A stretch of DNA of 9,022 bases from Thermoleophilia bacterium. Its GTDB lineage: Bacteria; Actinomycetota; Thermoleophilia; RBG-16-64-13. The position numbers were made by a program, and so were the translations under genes. Location of the stretch: contig JAFGIH010000837.1 of the NCBI GenBank assembly GCA_016929985.1, positions 1 to 9,022 of the forward strand, given 5' to 3'. Of this stretch, positions 1 through 7,040 are shown one piece after another. Position 1 is the first letter of the stretch. Each line of letters begins with the position of its first letter. The notes below the pieces were generated by a model. That model saw nothing but the letters and a program-made list of their open reading frames with translations. It had not been told where the DNA came from and did no database searches.

Positions 1-263
1 GCAGGATCGTCTGCCCCTGCGCATGCGTAGAGACCCTCGCCCACACGGTCTCTCATCTACGAGGCGAGAGATGGCGCCGGTTCGAATGCACACAACTGAG
101 CATCGCCCGAGGCGTTGCCGCCGGGAAGCAGCTGCGCTTTGAGGCGCTGAACCCGGTGTGGATCGCCGCCGCCGATGTGGTTAGTGAGGACGGCGCGGCG
201 GGACCAAGTCGCCGGGACTTCGCTTTTCAGCCGCCTCCGAAGCCTTCCCTTGGAGAATCGTGA
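1..263 (+). CDS. cbiT: Cobalt-precorrin-6B C15-methyltransferase (decarboxylating), C-terminal fragment
   Basis: The frame is open from the left edge to a TGA at 261-263, giving the last 86 residues of a protein whose start lies outside the window. The fragment reads like the end of CbiT / the C-terminal half of CobL: an ETLA helix (fragment residues 10-13), a QLSIARG strand (31-37) where the family has a VxVSRG-like strand, and the hallmark ALNPV(W)I near the end (48-54). CbiT methylates C15 of cobalt-precorrin-6B using S-adenosylmethionine (SAM) and decarboxylates the C12 acetate. A tail of about 30 residues rich in Pro, Arg and Gly follows the conserved part and has no family match I can see. 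Whether the full protein is a stand-alone CbiT or a CbiE-CbiT fusion cannot be told. The stop overlaps the cbiL start as TGATG, which implies translational coupling. The assignment rests on the C-terminal motif and the neighbouring genes. Confidence 0.75.
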   Translation, partial: RIVCPCACVETLAHTVSHLRGERWRRFECTQLSIARGVAAGKQLRFEALNPVWIAAADVVSEDGAAGPSRRDFAFQPPPKPSLGES

Positions 264-1012
264 TGAGACAACCCACATTCGGCACCGTCTATGGTGTCGG
301 GGTCGGACCGGGAGACCCTAGGCTTGTCACCGTGCTGGCGGCCGAAGTCTTGGGCAGGGTCTCCGTCTTGGTCGCTCCGGGCTCGCGCGGAAAAGAAGGA
401 GGCCTCGCACTCGACGTGGCCCGGTCGTATCTGTCCCCTGAGTGTCGTGTGATCGTGTCCGGGCTGCCCATGACGGCGGACCAAGCCGAGCTTCGGAAGG
501 CCTGGGAAGAGACCGCCCGGATCCTGGCCGGCGAGACCTCCGATGGCCGGGATGTCGCATTTGTGACCCTAGGTGATCCGACACTCTACTCGACGTGGGG
601 GTACGTCATGTCCGCTCTTCGTTCACTCTTCCCCGAGGTGCCCGTCAAGACCATACCCGGTGTCATGTCCATGGCCGCTTGTGCCGCTCACGCAGGCATA
701 CCCCTGGCCCAAGGTCGCGAGCCTCTGCTTGTCTGGCCGATGGCGCCCGGCGACGACCTGCGGCAGTGGTTGGAGGCGTTTCCCAACGTCGTTGTCATGA
801 AGGCCGGTTCCCACTTGGAGGGCCTAGCCAAGCTCGCGGAGTCGTCCGGTCATGGAGCAGTCGCCGTTCGGCGTGTTGGTCGGCCGGTCACCGCGTCGAC
901 GTGCGACCTGCGGTCGTGGTCCGACGAGTCGGACTACTTCACCACTGTGATCTTGAAGAGCCGCCCCGCATTTTCCGATGCCCGGGTGCGGCCGGGAGGA
1001 GGAGCGAAATGA
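263..1012 (+). CDS. cbiL: Cobalt-precorrin-2 C20-methyltransferase
   Basis: This SAM-dependent tetrapyrrole methylase methylates C20 of cobalt-precorrin-2 to give cobalt-precorrin-3. The 249-residue product has the family's usual length. Visible motifs are the N-terminal GVGVGPGDP (residues 11-19), LGDPTLYST (103-111), which is typical of the CobI/CbiL subfamily, IPGVMS (131-136) for SAM binding, and the closing strand DYFTTVILK (224-232). I chose ATG 263 over the adjacent in-frame GTG 260 because GGAG at 252-255 then sits 7 nt upstream rather than 4, and because it gives a TGATG overlap with the cbiT stop. The stop overlaps the cbiF start (ATGA). CobI of the oxygen-dependent route is very similar. 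The CbiL name is preferred because cbiG lies in the same operon. Confidence 0.93.
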   Translation: MRQPTFGTVYGVGVGPGDPRLVTVLAAEVLGRVSVLVAPGSRGKEGGLALDVARSYLSPECRVIVSGLPMTADQAELRKAWEETARILAGETSDGRDVAFVTLGDPTLYSTWGYVMSALRSLFPEVPVKTIPGVMSMAACAAHAGIPLAQGREPLLVWPMAPGDDLRQWLEAFPNVVVMKAGSHLEGLAKLAESSGHGAVAVRRVGRPVTASTCDLRSWSDESDYFTTVILKSRPAFSDARVRPGGGAK

Positions 1013-1770
1013 TCTGGTTCGTGGGGGCCGGCCCCGGAGATCCGGAACTCATCACGGTAAAAGGATCGAGGTTGCTGCGTGAGGCCGATGTCATCATCTA
1101 CGCGGGCTCGCTGGTGCCCCCGGCCTTGCTGACGTGGGCTGCGCCCGGAGCTGAGGTTTACGACAGCGCCGGCATGGCGCTTGACGAGATCGTCTCTCTC
1201 ATGGTTTCTGCGCACAATGCCGGTCGCAAGGTCGTCCGGCTGCACACGGGAGACCCCAGCCTGTACGGAGCGATCGGCGAGCAAATGGCCTGTCTGGACC
1301 GTGCGGGGGCGCCGTATGAGATCGTGGCCGGTGTGAGCTCCTATGCCGCCGCCGCCGCTGCCGCCGGCAGTGAGTTGACGCTGCCCGGCGTGTCGCAGAC
1401 CGTGATCATCACCCGAGCTCCAGGGCGAACAGCTGTACCTGAACGGGAGATGCTCGCGGACCTCGCCCGTCATCAGTCGACCATGGCTATCTTCCTGTCC
1501 GCGGACCGCATGGGCGAGACAGTGGCATCGCTTCGCACGCATTACCCGGAAGAGACCCCGGTAGTCGCGGTCTACAAGGCCGGTTGGCCCGGGCAGAAGG
1601 TCGTCCGAGGGGCTCTGGGCACGATCGAAGGGGTGACGGCCGAGGCCGGGATCACCCGCACGGCCGTGATCCTTGTAGGCGCGGTTCTTGCCAATCAGGG
1701 CGAGCCCTCGAAGCTGTACGACCGGCATTTCTCCCATGGCTACCGTCAGGCCTCATGCCTGGAGGAGTGA
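1009..1770 (+). CDS. cbiF: Cobalt-precorrin-4 C11-methyltransferase
   Basis: This SAM-dependent methylase moves cobalt-precorrin-4 to cobalt-precorrin-5A by methylating C11 (CobM/CbiF family). The protein has 253 residues, the normal size. Motifs are GAGPGDPELIT (6-16), YAGSLV (31-36), LHTGDPSLYGA (78-88), ELTLPGVSQTVIITR (122-136), which is strongly CbiF-specific, and a GWP element (192-194). The loop usually written VPGVSS reads VAGVSS here (106-111), so the proline is alanine. ATG 1009 overlaps the cbiL stop and follows a strong GGGAGGAGGAG at 994-1004. The frame stays open much further upstream inside cbiL, but the homology begins exactly at this ATG. Confidence 0.95.
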   Translation: MIWFVGAGPGDPELITVKGSRLLREADVIIYAGSLVPPALLTWAAPGAEVYDSAGMALDEIVSLMVSAHNAGRKVVRLHTGDPSLYGAIGEQMACLDRAGAPYEIVAGVSSYAAAAAAAGSELTLPGVSQTVIITRAPGRTAVPEREMLADLARHQSTMAIFLSADRMGETVASLRTHYPEETPVVAVYKAGWPGQKVVRGALGTIEGVTAEAGITRTAVILVGAVLANQGEPSKLYDRHFSHGYRQASCLEE

Positions 1771-1771
1771 T

Positions 1772-2614
1772 GTGACTACCTTTGAGCGGGAAGGACCCAT
1801 CGCGGTACTGGCGGTATCCGCCGAAGGAGCCGTTCTGGCCGAGTGCGTCGGGGAACGCCTTCGCCGGGCGACCGGCCGGGAGCCGCTCACGCCGTGGACG
1901 CCGTGGTCGTCCGCGCCGGAGGGCAGAACCATCCAGGGCAGTCTCCCCGAGTTCATCGGCAGCATCTGGCACGATCATGCCGCCATCGTCGGTGTCATGG
2001 CGAGCGGCATCATGGTGAGGGCCATCGCTCCCTGGATTGAATCCAAACTGACCGATCCCGCTGTTGTGGTCGCAGACGACGCGGGTCGCTTCGTGATCAG
2101 TCTGCTGAGCGGTCATGAAGGCGGGGCCAACAGCCTGGCCGAACTCATCGCCGGCCTCATCGGCGGGGTGGCAGTCGTCACCACCGGAACGGAAGCACGT
2201 AGAAGGATCGTCGCCGGCATCGGAGCGCGCCGGGGAGTCACGTGTGAAGGTGTTTTGGCCGCGATCGATCTCGCTCTCGAGGGATCCGGCTACTCGCGCG
2301 CCGATATCAGGGCGCTCTCTACCATCGACCTAAAGGCAGATGAGCCGGGTATTCAGGAGGCGGCTCGGACGCTCGGCGTTCCCCTTTGGATGGTCTCACA
2401 CTCGCGCATCCGCTTCCTGCAGGAGGCCTTGCGAGAACCGAACTTCGTAGAATCGACAATAGGAGTGGCAGCCGTATGCATACCGGCAGCGTTGCTGCCC
2501 GGGCCGGAGATGGAACTGCTCGGGCCGCGGTTAGTCAGCGGGGGAGTGACAGTGGCGCTCGCCCTGGACGTCTGCGGCTCGTCGGCATCGGCCCGGGCGG
2601 AAGGAAGCATTTGA
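1772..2614 (+). CDS. cbiG: Cobalt-precorrin-5A hydrolase, short form
   Basis: CbiG opens the delta-lactone ring of cobalt-precorrin-5A and releases the C20-C1 fragment as acetaldehyde; it marks the oxygen-independent pathway. The N-terminal domain shows GVMASGIMVRAIAP (74-87), SKLTDPAVVV (91-100), and the signature GRFVISLLSGHEGGAN (105-120). The C-terminal domain begins at VAGIGARRG (147-155), continues with STIDLKADEPG (183-193), and ends with the LVSGGVTVALAL strand (254-265). The VTTGTE that closes the N-terminal domain (136-141) is followed within about six residues by the C-terminal domain. The central region that usually separates them is therefore absent, and the 280-residue protein is shorter than typical CbiG (about 350). 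GTG 1772 is chosen because the ATG at 1770 runs at once into a stop and GGAGGAG lies at 1761-1767. The last 139 nt are shared with cbiH in another frame. Confidence 0.9.
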   Translation: MTTFEREGPIAVLAVSAEGAVLAECVGERLRRATGREPLTPWTPWSSAPEGRTIQGSLPEFIGSIWHDHAAIVGVMASGIMVRAIAPWIESKLTDPAVVVADDAGRFVISLLSGHEGGANSLAELIAGLIGGVAVVTTGTEARRRIVAGIGARRGVTCEGVLAAIDLALEGSGYSRADIRALSTIDLKADEPGIQEAARTLGVPLWMVSHSRIRFLQEALREPNFVESTIGVAAVCIPAALLPGPEMELLGPRLVSGGVTVALALDVCGSSASARAEGSI

Positions 2615-3330
2615 CGATAGCGGCTGAGGAGGCGTTGAAGGCTGCGGATGTTGTGGCGGGCTACGGGCCCTATGTGGATCTCGTGGCATCGCTGATTCCT
2701 GGGAAACGGATTATCCGGAGCGGCATGCGTAAGGAGATGGAGCGGGCCGCCCTGGCGGTCGACGAGGCCAAGCGCGGCTTCGACGTGGCTGTGATCAGCA
2801 GTGGCGACGCGGGCATCTACGGCATGTGCGGACTCGTCCTCGAGCTTCTCCCTCCGGAATCGGCCATCGAGGTAGAGATCGTTCCCGGTGTGACCGCGGC
2901 TTCCGCCGCCGCCGCCTGCCTCGGCGCTCCTCTCATGAACGACTTCGCCGTGATCAGCCTGAGCGATCTACTGACGCCTCTTCCGGTGATCGAGAGAAGA
3001 CTTGCCGGCGCCATCGCCGGGGACTTTGTGATAGCGCTCTACAACCCGCGCAGCAGCGGGAGAGTAGACCCTCTCCGTCGGGCACTCGCCTTGCTCCGAG
3101 CGTCGAGGCCTGGTGGGACGCCGGTGGGAATCGTCCGTGAAGCGCTGCGCGAGGGGCAAGTGGTCACCATCACCACACTCGACTCTCTATCTGAGAATGA
3201 GGTTGATATGAAGACCGTAGTCATCATCGGTAACAGCGCCACTGAGGTGCACAACGGCCGCATCGTGACCGCTCGGGGATACCCGGCGCGTCATGACGGC
3301 GCGCGTCGAGAGGAGGTGGTAGGATCATGA
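2476..3330 (+). CDS. cbiH: Cobalt-precorrin-3 C17-methyltransferase
   Basis: This SAM-dependent methylase adds the C17 methyl and contracts the ring, converting cobalt-precorrin-3 to cobalt-precorrin-4 (CobJ/CbiH family). Motifs counted from ATG 2476 are VGIGPGG (36-42), GYGPYVDL (62-69), SSGDAGIYGM (108-117), VPGVTAAS (136-143), LGAPLMNDFAVISLSDLLTP (149-168), ALYNPRS (187-193), GNSAT (252-256) and TARGY (265-269). Homology starts near residue 32 (nt 2569). No ATG, GTG or TTG is available close to that point, so the nearest usable start is ATG 2476, preceded by AGGAG at 2461-2465. This gives a leader of about 31 non-conserved residues inside cbiG. A CTG start at 2572 or a translational frameshift from cbiG are the alternatives. 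The C-terminus overlaps the next gene (ATGA). Function is secure; the start is not. Confidence 0.9.
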   Translation: MHTGSVAARAGDGTARAAVSQRGSDSGARPGRLRLVGIGPGGRKHLTIAAEEALKAADVVAGYGPYVDLVASLIPGKRIIRSGMRKEMERAALAVDEAKRGFDVAVISSGDAGIYGMCGLVLELLPPESAIEVEIVPGVTAASAAAACLGAPLMNDFAVISLSDLLTPLPVIERRLAGAIAGDFVIALYNPRSSGRVDPLRRALALLRASRPGGTPVGIVREALREGQVVTITTLDSLSENEVDMKTVVIIGNSATEVHNGRIVTARGYPARHDGARREEVVGS

Positions 3331-4748
3331 TCCTGCTTCTGGGCGGGACAACCGACTCACGTGAGGCCGCCACGGTCTTGCTGGAGCACGGATACGACGT
3401 ACTGCTGAGTGTCGTCAGCAACCACGCCGCCGATATCGCCCGCCACGCGGTCGAGCCGTTCTCACCCGTGCATTCTCCGGATCGACGACGCGGATCGCTG
3501 CGGGTCCGCGTGGGCGAATTGGACGAGGCGGGATTCAAGGCGGTGCTGGAGGGCATCGAAGCTGTGGTGGATGCTACACACCCCTTCGCCGAACAGATCT
3601 CAACGTTGGCTCAGGCGGTGTGCGGGCGACACGGCGTGCCCTACATCAGGCTGGACCGCCCCCCGGTCGAGCTGCCCGAGGGCTTGGTGACCGCGCCGAG
3701 CGCGACTCGGGCCGCCCAGCTGGCCGTGAGGGGCGGGGGTGACGGCGCCATTCTGGTGACCGTGGGCACGCGTACGCTCGATACCTACGTCGACGCCGCC
3801 CGGGCCACCGGCCGGCGCCTGGTGGCGCGGGTCATGCCCACGACCGAATCGATTGCCCATTGCCTCGAGTTGGGGATGGCTCCAGGCGACATCGTGGCCA
3901 TGCAGGGGCCCGCCGGCGCCGACCTTGATGCTGCTCTGCTGAAGCATCTCGGGGTCACCGTGATGGTGACGAAAGAGAGCGGTGAGATAGGCGGACTGAC
4001 TGCCAAGCTGGAGGCCTGCCGCAGGGCCGGCGTCACGCCGATCGTGGTCATGCGCCCACATGGGGCGCCGCAGTCCGGAAGCGATCAGATCGAGCCCGAG
4101 ACCGTCACCGACATCCGCGACTTGCCTTCGCGTCTCGTGCGGATGGCGGACGAAATCAGTAGGCCCGCGCCGTCGGTCTTTTCTGCGCAGGAAGTGGATG
4201 ACTTGTCGCCCGGCTTCAGCCCCCGTTCGTTCCGTCGGGGCCTTCTGCAGGTCTATACAGGTGACGGCAAGGGAAAGACGACCGCGGCGGTCGGGCTTGC
4301 CCTCCGAGCGCATGGTCGTGGCCTTGCAGTGGCGATGATCCAGTTCGTCAAAGGAGGCGCTGAGAGCGGCGAGCTGGCTGAGATGCATAGGGCGGGCATA
4401 CATGTGGTCCGGACTGCTTCACGGCGGACGGGGCTCATCCGAGGGGAGGCGCACGCTGAGGACAAGCAGGCGGTGGGGCGGGCTTGGCAGACGGCGGGCG
4501 AACTCCTGAGGTCGGGAGACTGGGACATGGTGATTCTGGACGAGCTTCACACCGCCCTGCGGAGCGGTCTGCTTGACCTGGAGCCTGTCCTGAAGGAGAT
4601 CACCGGTCGACCCGCGGGAGTAGAAGTGGTGACCACCGGTCGAGACGCGCCGGCGGAGCTACGCGCCGAAGCGGATCTGGTCACAGAGATGGTCGCCAGG
4701 AAGCACCCTTACCCCGGCATCGCGGCGCGCCGCGGGATCGAGTACTGA
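3327..4748 (+). CDS. Fused cobalt-precorrin-6A reductase / corrinoid adenosyltransferase
   Basis: One uninterrupted frame of 473 residues carries two complete enzymes. Residues 1 to about 272 are a CbiJ/CobK-type NADH/NADPH-dependent precorrin-6A reductase: LLLGGTTDSRE (3-13), VVDATHPFAEQI (80-91), YIRLDRPP (106-113), and VTKESGEIGG (214-223). Residues about 303-473 are a CobO/BtuR-type ATP:corrinoid adenosyltransferase: P-loop GDGKGKTT (312-319), MIQFVKG (337-343), a Walker-B-like VILDELHTAL (402-411), and the C-terminal KHPYPGIAARRGIEY (459-473) that is characteristic of the family. The linker of about 30 residues is rich in Pro, Ser and charged residues. AGGAGGTGG at 3311-3319 sits 7 nt before ATG 3327, which overlaps the cbiH stop. 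The reductase works mid-ring and the adenosyltransferase on a late a,c-diamide intermediate, so the fusion probably secures co-expression rather than channelling. That last point is inference. Confidence 0.93.
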   Translation: MILLLGGTTDSREAATVLLEHGYDVLLSVVSNHAADIARHAVEPFSPVHSPDRRRGSLRVRVGELDEAGFKAVLEGIEAVVDATHPFAEQISTLAQAVCGRHGVPYIRLDRPPVELPEGLVTAPSATRAAQLAVRGGGDGAILVTVGTRTLDTYVDAARATGRRLVARVMPTTESIAHCLELGMAPGDIVAMQGPAGADLDAALLKHLGVTVMVTKESGEIGGLTAKLEACRRAGVTPIVVMRPHGAPQSGSDQIEPETVTDIRDLPSRLVRMADEISRPAPSVFSAQEVDDLSPGFSPRSFRRGLLQVYTGDGKGKTTAAVGLALRAHGRGLAVAMIQFVKGGAESGELAEMHRAGIHVVRTASRRTGLIRGEAHAEDKQAVGRAWQTAGELLRSGDWDMVILDELHTALRSGLLDLEPVLKEITGRPAGVEVVTTGRDAPAELRAEADLVTEMVARKHPYPGIAARRGIEY

Positions 4749-4749
4749 A

Positions 4750-6288
4750 ATGGCAAGGGTTGCACGCATCGTCATGGTTGCCGGGACCGGCTCGCATGTG
4801 GGGAAGAGCGTCCTTGCCGCCGCCCTCTGCCGTCTCTATGCCCGGCGCGGTTTGAGAGTCGCTCCGTTCAAGGCGCAGAACATGGCGCTGAACTCCTTCG
4901 TGACCCCGGAGGGAGGGGAGATCGGGCGCGCTCAAGCCTACCAGGCTGAAGCGGCCGGGATCGAGCCGCACGTTGACATGAATCCCGTGCTCCTCAAACC
5001 CAACTCACAGACCGGGAGCCAGGTCATCGTTCTTGGACGGCCGGTCGGGCAGATGTCGGTGCGCGAGTACCACACCTACCAGCGGGAAGTGTGGCCGGTG
5101 GCCATGGACGCGCTCGGGAGGCTGCGTGCGAAGAACGACCTTGTCGTGGTCGAAGGCGCAGGGAGTATCGCCGAGATCAATCTGCGCGATCACGATATCG
5201 TGAATCTGAAAGTGGCGCTCCACGCGAGGGCGCCGGTCATCTTGGTGGGGGACATCGACAGGGGTGGGGTGTTTGCTTCGCTCTTCGGCACCGTTGAACT
5301 CCTGGAGCCGGCAGAGCGCGATTTGGTCAAGGCTCTTGTCATCAACAAGTTCCGCGGCGATCCCTCTCTGCTTGACTCAGGCATACGTTTTCTGGAGGAG
5401 CGCATAGGCATCCCTTCTCTCGGAGTCATCCCCTATTTGCAGGACTGGACGGGGGATGAGGAGGATTCTCTCGGCATCGCCGACCGGTACAACACCCAAC
5501 AGGCTGCTGCTCCCCTCCGACTCGTCGTGGTGCGTTTCCCGTACATCTCCAATTACACGGATTTTGATGCCCTCGTCAAGGAGGATGACGTCTTGGTGAG
5601 GTACGTCACGCATCCGGCAGAGCTCGCGGATGCAAAGGCGATCATTCTTCCCGGTACCAAGAGCACCATTGCCGACCTTTCCTGGCTGCGAGAGAGAGGG
5701 CTGGCGGACGCGATCACGCGTGAGGCGGCGGCCGGTGTGCCCGTCGTCGGCATATGTGGCGGATATCAGATGCTCGGCAAGGCCATTCGTGATCCGGAGA
5801 ACGTCGAGTCTACAGCGGATCTCAGCCAGGGACTCGGACTTCTCGAGGTGGACACGGTATTCACGGGCGAGAAGCGGACTGTGCGTGTTACCGGCGAACT
5901 GACCGGCGCCGGGCTGGGCTCCGGAGGGACACCGGTGCGTGGGTACGAGATTCACATGGGGAGTAGCACGCGAGGCGCAGGCATTCGCCCGCTTCTGCGC
6001 TTGTGGGAGGACGGCAAAGAGGATCCTCACGAGGACGGAGCCGTATCGAACGACGGAGTCGTGGCTGGGACCTATCTGCACGGCCTGTTCGATCATCCGG
6101 AGCTCAGGCGGTGCTTTCTCAACCGTTTGAGAGAGGCGACCGGTCTGGCAGCGAGGGCCGCAGGCGACGGCGGCGGACTGAAGCGCGAGGCAGACGAGAA
6201 GACGGCCGCCATCGATCGCCTGTGCGATCACGTGGCTTCAAACATCGACCTGATGCTGCTTCACTCGATCATAGGAGCGGAGTCGTGA
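4750..6288 (+). CDS. cobQ: Cobyric acid synthase (adenosylcobyrate amidotransferase)
   Basis: CobQ/CbiP uses glutamine and ATP to amidate the b, d, e and g side chains of adenosylcobyrinate a,c-diamide. The 512-residue length is normal. The N-terminal dethiobiotin-synthase-like ATPase has GTGSHVGKSVLA (12-23), KAQNMALNSFVT (41-52), NPVLLKPNS (78-86), VVVEGAGSIAEINL (132-145), DIDRGGVFAS (168-177) and INKFRGD (198-204). The C-terminal class-I glutamine amidotransferase domain has PGTKST (301-306), the nucleophile in GICGGYQMLG (Cys336), RGYEIHMG (397-404) and the catalytic histidine in GTYLHGLFD (His444). The start lies 1 nt after the stop of the reductase/adenosyltransferase gene; its ribosome site is weak, so coupling is likely. 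It follows directly after adenosylation in the pathway. CbiP is the equivalent name used for the anaerobic route. Confidence 0.96.
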   Translation: MARVARIVMVAGTGSHVGKSVLAAALCRLYARRGLRVAPFKAQNMALNSFVTPEGGEIGRAQAYQAEAAGIEPHVDMNPVLLKPNSQTGSQVIVLGRPVGQMSVREYHTYQREVWPVAMDALGRLRAKNDLVVVEGAGSIAEINLRDHDIVNLKVALHARAPVILVGDIDRGGVFASLFGTVELLEPAERDLVKALVINKFRGDPSLLDSGIRFLEERIGIPSLGVIPYLQDWTGDEEDSLGIADRYNTQQAAAPLRLVVVRFPYISNYTDFDALVKEDDVLVRYVTHPAELADAKAIILPGTKSTIADLSWLRERGLADAITREAAAGVPVVGICGGYQMLGKAIRDPENVESTADLSQGLGLLEVDTVFTGEKRTVRVTGELTGAGLGSGGTPVRGYEIHMGSSTRGAGIRPLLRLWEDGKEDPHEDGAVSNDGVVAGTYLHGLFDHPELRRCFLNRLREATGLAARAAGDGGGLKREADEKTAAIDRLCDHVASNIDLMLLHSIIGAES

Positions 6289-6395
6289 TCGACCGGGCCT
6301 ACCCTCTCGACCCAGAGCGCGATCTGGCAGCCGCGGTTCTGGTCTTCGGCGGCCCTGTGGGCTCGGGCCGAGCGCCGCTGGGTACACGCGTAACG
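6285..6395 (+). pseudogene. Possible truncated start of a further operon gene
   Basis: GTG 6285 overlaps the cobQ stop (GTGA) and has AGGAG at 6273-6277 with a 7-nt spacer, the same coupled start design as the other genes of this operon. The peptide begins VIDRAYPLDPERDLAAA and contains GGPVGSGRAPLG at residues 25-36. I recognise no family. A faint likeness of the glycine-rich part to the nucleotide loop of CobU-type kinases is too weak to use. After 37 codons the frame enters the reverse strand of the met8-type gene, where it remains open to 7124 without resembling a protein. The likeliest readings are a gene decapitated by a rearrangement, or a chance ribosome site. The drawn end is simply the point where the opposing gene begins. 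Confidence 0.3.
6349..6378. terminator. GC-rich inverted repeat between convergent genes
   Basis: GCGGC (6349-6353) can pair with GCCGC (6374-6378), enclosing GCTCGGGCCGAGC (6361-6373), which is itself self-complementary. It sits between the stops of cobQ (plus strand) and the met8-type gene (minus strand), where a bidirectional terminator would be expected. There is no T-tract on either side, so a classical intrinsic terminator is not demonstrated. Confidence 0.25.
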
Positions 6396-7040
6396 TTAAG
6401 GCACGTCCTTGGCTCTCAGGTGCGACTGCAGCACCTGGCGCGCCGCCGCCTCAGCCTCTTCCACCCGCCCATCGCGCAACAGCTCTACCAAAGGTTGATC
6501 AAGGACGGCATGCCAGGCAGCGTGGCGGGTGATTGGCGCCACACCGGCTGCCACGGCACGTGGCTCCCATTCCGCCCTCAGCCGGGCGAGCAGGGCCGTA
6601 AGTTCGCCATATTCCGGGCCGAACTCGCTCTCCAGCCGCTCCCTGAGCCGGCGGGCGAGCGCGGGACTGTCGTTCCCGGTGGAGATGGCGATGCGCAGAG
6701 AACCCCGACGCACCAAGGCAGGGAAGACAAAGTCGCTCGCATCCGGATCGTCTGCAACGTTTGCCCAGACACCCTCGCTCCGGGCGGCGGCTGCAATCCG
6801 GGCGTTGAGGTCCCGGTTGTTGGTGGCGGCTACGACGAGCGTCATGCCTTCCAGGTCGTCGTCACGGAATCCCCGCAGCCGGACTTCGGCGCCGTCAGGC
6901 ACCGCCGATATCTCCGGCGCCACCATCACAACAGCAGCTCCCGCCTCGAGCAGCGTCCCTGTCTTTCGCACGGCCACGGGACCGCCTCCGACAACAAGAC
7001 AATGATGTCCTCGTACGTCGAGGCCGGCCTGCAGGTACAC
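6396..7040 (-). CDS. Precorrin-2 dehydrogenase / possible sirohydrochlorin chelatase (Met8/SirC/CysG N-terminal type)
   Basis: This NAD-dependent enzyme oxidises precorrin-2 to sirohydrochlorin; some members also insert metal. From GTG 7040 the product has 214 residues, standard for the single-domain form. It shows the Rossmann motif LVVGGGPVAVRK (15-26), VVAATNNRDLN (69-79), NVADD (94-98), whose Asp97 aligns with the essential aspartate of the CysG/Met8 family, DFVFPALVRRG (103-113), and the TGNDSPALARRLRERLE helix (121-137). The helical C-terminal part fits the dimerisation/chelatase region. The frame stays open to GTG 7133, but the extra 31 residues do not look like the family and would overlap the divergent gene at 7126, so the inner GTG beginning VYLQAGLDVRG is preferred; its ribosome site is poor. 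It feeds sirohydrochlorin to the cbi operon, and possibly to siroheme as well. Confidence 0.92.
   Translation of the reverse strand: MYLQAGLDVRGHHCLVVGGGPVAVRKTGTLLEAGAAVVMVAPEISAVPDGAEVRLRGFRDDDLEGMTLVVAATNNRDLNARIAAAARSEGVWANVADDPDASDFVFPALVRRGSLRIAISTGNDSPALARRLRERLESEFGPEYGELTALLARLRAEWEPRAVAAGVAPITRHAAWHAVLDQPLVELLRDGRVEEAEAAARQVLQSHLRAKDVP

Noticed and set aside
260..262. GTG as the cbiL start
   Set aside because: The in-frame ATG three bases later has better spacing from GGAG and gives the usual TGATG overlap.
1021..1037. A 17-nt sequence identical in cbiF and in cobA-hemD (7171-7187)
   Set aside because: Both copies encode the same conserved VGAGPG loop of homologous methylases; paralogy explains it without a repeat element.
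934..1737. A 267-codon minus-strand frame opposite cbiF
   Set aside because: Shadow of cbiF; no protein motif and no ribosome site.
3600..4403. A 267-codon minus-strand frame opposite the reductase/adenosyltransferase gene
   Set aside because: Shadow frame opposite a well-conserved gene; no recognisable sequence.
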